A stretch of DNA of 20,850 nt, taken from assembly GCA_023484185.1 (NCBI GenBank), contig JAMDBC010000048.1, forward strand, positions 1 to 20,850, given 5' to 3'. The stretch's first letter is position 1, and each line of letters starts with the position of its first letter. The notes beneath the pieces are model-generated. The model made no database searches, had not been told where the DNA came from, and was given only the letters and a program-made list of their open reading frames with translations. This DNA is from Chloroflexota bacterium. GTDB taxonomy: Bacteria; Chloroflexota; Anaerolineae; Anaerolineales; Villigracilaceae. The position numbers and the translations under genes were made by a program. Shown here piece after piece: positions 16,005 to 20,850 of this stretch.

Positions 16005-16031
16005 CGCGCGAGTATGCCGTTTCTGCTGGAC

Positions 16032-16166
16032 AAGCGAATTCGTATTGCATTTATTGACGGAGCCAGGAAGCGGCCAGAAGAATTTCAGAAGCGGCTGAAT
16101 TACTTTATCAAGATGACGGAGAAGAATAAGATGTTTGGGTTTGGAGGAATTGAGAAGTATTATTGA
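16032..16166 (+). repeat. OmdA tail repeat, copy 2
   Basis: Forty-five codons that read in one frame, without interruption, as the OmdA C-terminus (KRIRIAFIDGARKRPEEFQK onward, ending GGIEKYY and TGA). No start codon, promoter-proximal part or N-terminal domain precedes it. It differs from copy 1 largely at third positions and by a few conservative changes, so it derives from a related OmdA gene rather than a recent copy. Confidence 0.88.
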
Positions 16167-16189
16167 TTCGCCTTATGCAGTATGCGTGC

Positions 16190-16207
16190 TATAATAATTT
16201 CAGGAAA
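16190..16207 (+). promoter_or_regulatory. TATAAT-N5-CAGGAAA start module of the nucleotidyltransferase gene
   Basis: TATAAT (16190-16195), five bases, then CAGGAAA (16201-16207) and the ATG at 16210. No good -35 sits 16-18 bases upstream of this TATAAT. The alternative start signal is the TTGGGT-17-TATTAT inside the preceding tail copy. Confidence 0.4.
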
Positions 16208-16209
16208 CC

Positions 16210-16842
16210 ATGACAACGTATGAAATGCGTTTGCAAGACGACTACCTTGCGCTTTTAAAAGAAGCGAGTAACTATTATATGGCACGCGGAGACGTTTTCA
16301 CTACGCTGCAAAATCTGACGCGCCGTTTGGATGATGAAAAAATTCCATACGCATTGGTTGGAGGTTTGGCATTGGCCGCGCATGGATTTGTGCGGATGAC
16401 ACAGGATGTGGATATATTGATGACGCGTGAGGGATTGGAAACATTCAAACAAAGATTCCTGGAGCACGGATATGCGCTGGCACTTTCGGGAGCGCAAAAG
16501 ACATTCCGAGATGCCGAAACGCAAGTGCGGATCGAGATTTTGGTCACAGGAGATTATCCTGGGGACGGCAAACCCAAGCCTGTTGCATTTCCCGATCCGT
16601 CCATCGTTTTTACCGAACGCGGCGGTATGCGCGTCATCCCAATGGAAAAACTCATTGAACTTAAGTTGGCGTCTGGGATGAGCGCGCCGCATCGTTTGCG
16701 TGATCTGGCAGACGTGCAGGATTTGATCGCAACACTCAAACTGCCAATCGAGTTTGCGGAAACACTAGACGCTTCGGTGCGCGAAACTTTCCGCCAGTTG
16801 TGGCACAGCGCGCAGGCAGATTCTCCCGACGACTCAGATTGA
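16210..16842 (+). CDS. nucleotidyltransferase-fold protein (AbiEii/MNT-like)
   Basis: A 210-residue protein with a nucleotidyltransferase fold: IPYALVGGLALAAHGFVRMT with the GG pair (51-52), then the metal-binding DVD (D66, D68), and later the RIEILV strand likely to hold the third acid. AbiEii/MNT proteins transfer nucleotides to tRNA or partner proteins, often as toxins or antitoxins; here no clear partner gene adjoins. AGGA is 4 bases before the ATG. The last codons (DDSD and TGA) run into OmdA tail copy 3, whose sequence supplies the stop codon, suggesting a recombination junction at the gene's end. Confidence 0.78.
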   Translation: MTTYEMRLQDDYLALLKEASNYYMARGDVFTTLQNLTRRLDDEKIPYALVGGLALAAHGFVRMTQDVDILMTREGLETFKQRFLEHGYALALSGAQKTFRDAETQVRIEILVTGDYPGDGKPKPVAFPDPSIVFTERGGMRVIPMEKLIELKLASGMSAPHRLRDLADVQDLIATLKLPIEFAETLDASVRETFRQLWHSAQADSPDDSD

Positions 16843-16956
16843 CGGGACGATGCGCGGAACCGACCACAAGAATTTCAAAAACGGCTGAATTACTTTATCA
16901 AGATGACAGAGAAAAGTAAGCAATTTGGATTTGGAGGAATTGAGAAGTATTATTGA
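16838..16956 (+). repeat. OmdA tail repeat, copy 3
   Basis: Begins with codons for IDG (16838-16846), then has a five-base irregularity that breaks the frame, then reads 35 codons as ARNRPQEFQKRLNYFIKM to GGIEKYY and TGA. Its first bases form the stop of the nucleotidyltransferase gene. It lacks the KRIRI codons present in copy 2. Confidence 0.87.
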
Positions 16957-16978
16957 ATTAGCAGGAGGTTCGTAACCT

Positions 16979-17473
16979 ATGCACCACAATCGCACAAAAG
17001 TTATCGAACGTACCATCCAAGAATTTAAGCAATTAGATCACCTGGTCTCAAACCTGACAAATGATGAATGGAAGAAGTTATTGCCCAGACCCGAGACCAA
17101 AGATCCTTGGACCGTGAAAGACGCCCTGGCTCATATTACCCACTTTAAAGCCGATGTGATCCGTTCAATTAATAGACAGCGCAAACCGCCCGAGGAGCGC
17201 GGGCTGAACATAACCGAAGAAAATCATGTCATCTACATGCGCTGGCGCGATCGCTCACCACAGGAAGTTCTTGCCTGGCACAGACAGGTTCAGAAGGATG
17301 TGCTCGCCGCACTAAGGGCAACGCCTGAAGAATGGTTCAGCGGCAAAGAGCACAAACCCGAATGGCCTTTTGACCTCGACGGCCATTCTTCCTACCACCG
17401 CGTCAAGGATATCGAACAGGCACTGACGAAAACAGTGCGAAGAACTGCCTCGAAGAATTCCAGAAGCGATTGA
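16979..17473 (+). CDS. DinB/DfsB-like four-helix protein
   Basis: A 164-residue DinB-superfamily protein, a four-helix bundle that usually binds a metal through three histidines. Family signs are LTNDEWKKLLP, WTVKDALAHITHFKAD (H52, H55) and the C-terminal GHSSYHRVKDIEQAL (H136, H140). DinB-like proteins include thiol-dependent transferases and the ClbS/DfsB cyclopropane hydrolases; this one is nearest in feel to the latter but cannot be assigned. GGAGG is 10 bases before the ATG, within the small inverted repeat AGGTT-CGT-AACCT (16966-16978). The last dozen residues (VRRTASKNSRSD) are read out of frame from OmdA tail copy 4, so the native C-terminus seems replaced. Confidence 0.78.
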   Translation: MHHNRTKVIERTIQEFKQLDHLVSNLTNDEWKKLLPRPETKDPWTVKDALAHITHFKADVIRSINRQRKPPEERGLNITEENHVIYMRWRDRSPQEVLAWHRQVQKDVLAALRATPEEWFSGKEHKPEWPFDLDGHSSYHRVKDIEQALTKTVRRTASKNSRSD

Positions 17474-17541
17474 ATTATTTTATCCAGATGACGGAGAAGA
17501 ATAAGATGTTTGGTTTTGGAGAAATTGAGAAGTATTATTAA
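17430..17541 (+). repeat. OmdA tail repeat, copy 4
   Basis: From 17437 the frame reads AKNCLEEFQKRLNYFIQM to GEIEKYY and TAA (35 codons). The copy overlaps the 3' end of the DinB-like gene in another frame. It lacks the upstream KRIRI and IDG codons, so its left border differs from copies 2 and 3 while its right border is again the stop codon. Confidence 0.87.
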
Positions 17542-17625
17542 CAATCATCAGGTCGACAACCACAACATACTGTTTAAAATCAATCTAATTTCCTGTTACA
17601 TAAAATCACTAGCCAGGTACTTGAG

Positions 17626-18102
17626 ATGCCAAAAGATTCACCCTCAATGACAAAGAACAAAATCAGAAGAAGTCTTCATGCTATTATCGACCCCTTACCC
17701 ACCCCAAAAGAAGTTGATTTGCTTTGGAGTTTTTTCAAGGGACAGTGTGCATATTGTGGAAAAAATCTAAAAAGAGAAGAAAGGAAAGGACATCAAGATC
17801 ACATTATTTCAATTGCTAATGGCGGAAATAATGAAATCCACAACTTCGTTCTTTCATGCAATATTTGCAACGGTGATGAGAAACGAGAAGAGAATTGGGA
17901 AACATTCCTGAAGAAAAAAGCTCCAGATGAAGTTTTATTTAATTCAAGAAAGTCAATAATTGAAAGCTGGACATCACAGAGGAGGGACAAAACCATAAAT
18001 GAAGAAACTATGAATGAGATTGAGGCAATAATAGAGCGTACAATCTCAAATTTTGAAGACGCAGTAAAAAAGATAAGGGAAATAAAGAATAAACACGTCT
18101 GA
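17626..18102 (+). CDS. HNH endonuclease
   Basis: A 158-residue HNH nuclease. The zinc-finger cysteines are CAYC (41-44) and CNIC (78-81), the metal/catalytic DH is at 58-59 (GHQDHIISIANGGNNEIHN), and N82 follows the second pair. The C-terminal half is a charged, probably coiled helix. Such free-standing HNH proteins occur in defence islands and mobile elements. The gene is visibly richer in A and T than its neighbours, including third positions, suggesting recent transfer. ATG 17626 is used; a second ATG, seven codons in, is possible. The 84-base gap before it is AT-rich with no clear promoter. It converges on mfd, 13 bases away, and no OmdA tail follows it. Confidence 0.85.
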   Translation: MPKDSPSMTKNKIRRSLHAIIDPLPTPKEVDLLWSFFKGQCAYCGKNLKREERKGHQDHIISIANGGNNEIHNFVLSCNICNGDEKREENWETFLKKKAPDEVLFNSRKSIIESWTSQRRDKTINEETMNEIEAIIERTISNFEDAVKKIREIKNKHV

Positions 18103-18115
18103 TTTGATTACTGCT

Positions 18116-20850
18116 TTATTTCGTCACTAATTCCAGCGTCTCCAACAATCGTTCCTTCCAATCATCATCTTTCCCAAACGTACACCAGTACGCGCCCTTG
18201 CCTCCACGCACATCGGGACTGAGGTCGTGCAGGCGTTTTTCTTCAGCGACATTCGGCGTGGACGGGTAACGCAGAACGATTTGTCCGGTTTCCATTCCAA
18301 TGGAGGCGAGTCCGGCTTTCTCCGCGCGCAGTTTGACGCGCATCTGATAAAAAAGATTCTCGGCCATTTCGGGCAATGGGCCAAACCGATCTTTGAATTC
18401 GTTTGCCAGCGCTTCTATTTCAGTTTCGTCGCGCAAGTCCGCAATGCGGCGATAGAGTCGCAAACGCAAATCCTGATCAGCGACGTAATCGGCGGGGATG
18501 CCGACGGTTAAAGGCAAATCAACATTGACTGGCATCGAGATCGGTTGAAGGTTGAAGGTTTGAAAGTTTAAAGGTTGCAAGTTGGTAGGTTTTCCTTCAA
18601 CCTTCAAACCTTCCAACTTTCCAACTGTTCTTATCCTTCTCACCGCATCCGCCAATAGTCTTGTGTAGAGATGAAAGCCAACAGCTTGAATGTGTCCATG
18701 CTGGCGGTTGCCAAGCAGTTCGCCTGCGCCGCGAATCTCAAGGTCGCGCATCGCAATCGAATAGCCCGCGCCGAGCTGTGTGTTCTCGGCAATGACTTCG
18801 AGTCGCTGCTGGCCTTCGATGGTCGGAGAAAGTTTTCGGTGGCGGAAAAAGTATGCGTAGGCGCGCGCCGCCCCACGTCCGACCCGGCCGCGCAGTTGAT
18901 AGAGCTGGGCCAAACCGAAAGTGTCGGCGCGGTCCACGATCAGCGTGTTGGCATTCGGGATGTCCAATCCAGATTCGATGATGGTCGTCGAAAGCAGAAT
19001 GTCGATCTCGCCCATATTGAAGCGGTGCATGACCGACGCCAGTTCGTGCTCATTCATCTGACCATGACCAATGTCAACGCGGGCTTCGGGAACGAGTTGG
19101 TCGAGATGCGCCTTCATCGCGTCAATCGTGTGGACACGGTTATGCACGAAGAAAATTTGTCCGCCGCGTTCGATCTCGCGCAAAATAGCCTGACGCACCA
19201 GCTTCGGCGAATACGGCCCAACGTGCGTGACGATGGGCAGACGTTCCTCGGGCGGCGTGTTTAGGTTGGAAATATCGCGCACGCCGGTCAGCGCCATATA
19301 AAGCGTGCGCGGGATGGGCGTGGCCGTGAGCGTCAGCACATCCACTTCGGTGCGAAGTTTTTTGAGATGTTCTTTATGCGTGACGCCGAAGCGCTGCTCT
19401 TCATCGATCACGACCAGGCCGAGTTCCTTGAACTGCACATCCGACGAGATCAAACGATGCGTGCCGATCACGATATCAATTTCACCGATTGCAAGTCCAA
19501 GCAAAATTTCGGTCTGCTCACGCGGCGAGCGAAAGCGCGAAAGCATTTCGACCTTCACTGGGTACGCTGCAAGCCTTTGAGAAAAAGTTTCGTAATGTTG
19601 TTGAGCCAGCACCGTGGTAGGCACAAGGATCGCGACCTGCTTGCCGTCCATCACGGCTTTGAAGGCCGCGCGCAATGCGACTTCGGTTTTTCCATAACCC
19701 ACATCGCCGCACAAGAGTCTGTCCATTGGTCGCGGCGTTTCCATGTCACGCTTTATATCCACGATGGCTTTGGCCTGATCGTCGGTCTCGACGTATGGAA
19801 AACTATCTTCCAATTCTTTTTGCCATTGCGTATCCGGCTTGAAGGCATAACCTTGCACAACATTGCGGCGCGCGTACAGGTCGAGCATTTCCTGCGCGAC
19901 TTCCAGCACCGCTTCTTTCACGCGGCCTTTTTTCTCGTGCCATTCCTGTCCCCCCAACCGGTCCAGCGCGGGTTCCACGCCTTCCGCGCCGACATAACGC
20001 GTCAAGCGATCTGCTTGATGGACGGGCACATAGAGCTGCCCGCCGCCTTCGTACTCGACGGTCAAGAACTCGCGCAGGTGACCATCCAATTCGCGCGTGG
20101 CCAGCCCGCCAAAACGTCCGACGCCGTAATCGATGTGGACAACGTAATCGCCCGGCTGTAAATCCGCATAAATAGACTCGGGCGTTTCCGTGGTCTGCCT
20201 CTGGCGCGTGCGCGGCTGGGGCCGCTCCCAACCAAAGATTTCAGAGTCCGTGATCAGATGGAAATGGTCGAGAATGAATCCTTCCGACAAGGATGCTTCG
20301 ATAAAGACCGTTGACTGTAGACCATTGACCGTCGTCGGTCCATCGTCCGCGGTCCCTTTCCAAAGTTCTTGCAGCCGCTCTATCTGCCGCGAGACGATGA
20401 CAAGCGCCTCATTTTTGGACACCAAAGCGGACGCGTGCTCGATGAACGGTTTCAACCTCCCGGCGAATCTCTGCCCAATCGCAAACGCAGACGATAGGCT
20501 CTCGCCCTCACCCATGCTTCGCGACCTTCTCCCATTGGGCGAGGGGAGTTCTAACACGCTTGAGTATCCCAATTCAAGCGATGTATATCCCTGCAAACTA
20601 TCCAGCAATTCAGACCAGGTCAAATAAGGGACGGGGAAATCCGGCGAGAGCGTTCCTTCTTCGATACTCTCCTGTCGCAGTTTGACTGCCTGCTCTTCGA
20701 CTTCGGAAACCATACCATCAACGATGGAAAGATCATCGATCAACACCAAGGCTGTGGGCGGTAAATAATCGAGCAGGCTTGCAGATTGCTGGTGTAGAAG
20801 CGGGATGTGAAATTCTGATAATTCGATATCCGGGAGGTTGAAACCGTTCA
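18116..20850 (-). CDS. mfd: transcription-repair coupling factor Mfd, N-terminus cut by window edge
   Basis: The frame is open to the right edge, about 911 codons visible. Mfd is the ATP-driven translocase that removes stalled RNA polymerase and recruits UvrA. In order on the minus strand there are the end of the UvrB-homology region, the CarD-like RNA-polymerase-binding domain ([13 protein letters not shown], about 20150-19970), Walker A GDVGYGKT (about 19708-19685), the DEEQ box (about 19405-19394), helicase motif VI in QLRGRVGRG, and the TRCF C-terminal domain ([13 protein letters not shown]). Three low-complexity segments interrupt it at non-catalytic places (near 18540-18630, 20309-20359 and 20483-20554). 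It is convergent with the HNH gene. Confidence 0.95.
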   Translation of the reverse strand, partial: NGFNLPDIELSEFHIPLLHQQSASLLDYLPPTALVLIDDLSIVDGMVSEVEEQAVKLRQESIEEGTLSPDFPVPYLTWSELLDSLQGYTSLELGYSSVLELPSPNGRRSRSMGEGESLSSAFAIGQRFAGRLKPFIEHASALVSKNEALVIVSRQIERLQELWKGTADDGPTTVNGLQSTVFIEASLSEGFILDHFHLITDSEIFGWERPQPRTRQRQTTETPESIYADLQPGDYVVHIDYGVGRFGGLATRELDGHLREFLTVEYEGGGQLYVPVHQADRLTRYVGAEGVEPALDRLGGQEWHEKKGRVKEAVLEVAQEMLDLYARRNVVQGYAFKPDTQWQKELEDSFPYVETDDQAKAIVDIKRDMETPRPMDRLLCGDVGYGKTEVALRAAFKAVMDGKQVAILVPTTVLAQQHYETFSQRLAAYPVKVEMLSRFRSPREQTEILLGLAIGEIDIVIGTHRLISSDVQFKELGLVVIDEEQRFGVTHKEHLKKLRTEVDVLTLTATPIPRTLYMALTGVRDISNLNTPPEERLPIVTHVGPYSPKLVRQAILREIERGGQIFFVHNRVHTIDAMKAHLDQLVPEARVDIGHGQMNEHELASVMHRFNMGEIDILLSTTIIESGLDIPNANTLIVDRADTFGLAQLYQLRGRVGRGAARAYAYFFRHRKLSPTIEGQQRLEVIAENTQLGAGYSIAMRDLEIRGAGELLGNRQHGHIQAVGFHLYTRLLADAVRRIRTVGKLEGLKVEGKPTNLQPLNFQTFNLQPISMPVNVDLPLTVGIPADYVADQDLRLRLYRRIADLRDETEIEALANEFKDRFGPLPEMAENLFYQMRVKLRAEKAGLASIGMETGQIVLRYPSTPNVAEEKRLHDLSPDVRGGKGAYWCTFGKDDDWKERLLETLELVTK
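18541..18630. repeat. palindromic heptad repeat inserted in frame in mfd
   Basis: GGTTGAA-type heptads run rightward from 18543, then the complementary TTCAACC-type heptads from about 18594, making an inverted repeat of short repeats. It encodes a low-complexity stretch ([20 protein letters not shown] and more) in the linker between the helicase core and the TRCF domain, where other Mfd proteins have a short acidic linker. Confidence 0.7.
20308..20360. repeat. heptad repeat inserted in frame in mfd
   Basis: Seven-base units such as CGTTGAC, CATTGAC and CGTCGTC repeat with drift. They encode [17 protein letters not shown] just before the strand [11 protein letters not shown], a place where Mfd homologues usually have a short variable loop. 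Confidence 0.5.
20490..20556. repeat. GC-rich palindromic element inserted in frame in mfd
   Basis: CTCTCGCCCTCACCCATG on the left is an imperfect inverted match to CATTGGGCGAGGGGAG on the right, able to fold as a hairpin. It resembles the dispersed REP-like CCCTCACCC/GGGCGAGGG elements usually found between genes. It is translated as [18 protein letters not shown]. Confidence 0.6.

Noticed and set aside
16966..16978. Recombination site at AGGTT-CGT-AACCT
   Set aside because: Present once only, before the DinB-like gene, and not at the other cassette borders; kept only as a small inverted repeat.
15366..17541. Integron with attC sites
   Set aside because: The repeats between the genes read as protein tails, are not palindromic, lack consistent GTTRRRY/RYYYAAC cores, and no integron integrase is in the window.
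15231..17541. CRISPR or simple tandem repeat array
   Set aside because: Four copies, 470-670 bases apart, diverged, with genes between them; no short regular spacers.
19367..20161. Long plus-strand open frame opposite mfd
   Set aside because: Antisense to the CarD-like and helicase regions of mfd, with no domain of its own.

Overview
The window looks like a chromosomal segment of a Chloroflexota bacterium, probably class Anaerolineae. This rests on the mix of gene families, a Cys-lipoprotein with a Thr/Gln/Ala/Pro-rich linker, and low-complexity heptad and palindromic repeats that also invade coding sequence. It is an inference from general knowledge, not a database result. No rRNA, tRNA, CRISPR array, transposase or integrase is visible.

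Left part (1-7,780): a truncated LmbE/PIG-L deacetylase diverges from a sulfur amino-acid PLP enzyme (metB/mccB type) followed by an AAC(6')-Ii-like acetyltransferase. Next come the fossil of a cNMP-binding/PP2C phosphatase, a deoxynucleoside kinase, and a PAQR/hemolysin III protein with an overlapping 57-residue membrane protein. A manganese operon follows: DtxR/MntR regulator, Nramp transporter, tandem universal stress protein. The regulator has a palindromic operator at its promoter and almost no leader.

Middle part (7,780-14,775), mostly minus strand: a membrane-anchored alpha/beta hydrolase, a secreted Gly/Met/Gln-rich protein whose Shine-Dalgarno lies inside a long 5'-UTR hairpin, uvrB with a LexA-type box at its promoter, a lipoprotein, and a KimA-type potassium importer. 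kimA is divergent from methylglyoxal synthase (mgsA), and their promoters overlap.

Right part (14,775-20,850): a YdeI/OmdA-family gene is followed by small accessory genes: a DUF4160-DUF2442 pair, an AbiEii-like nucleotidyltransferase, a DinB-like protein and an HNH nuclease. The 3' end of the OmdA gene recurs, as diverged but still readable copies, after the DUF2442, nucleotidyltransferase and DinB genes. The result is a cassette-like array: unrelated gene, OmdA tail, unrelated gene, OmdA tail. This is the most unusual structure in the window. Mfd (transcription-repair coupling factor), truncated by the right edge, closes the window and carries three in-frame low-complexity or palindromic insertions.

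Plausible working units are the Mn operon mntR-mntH-usp, the metB-acetyltransferase pair, the hemolysin III-small membrane protein pair, and two DNA-repair genes (uvrB and mfd) that lie apart.
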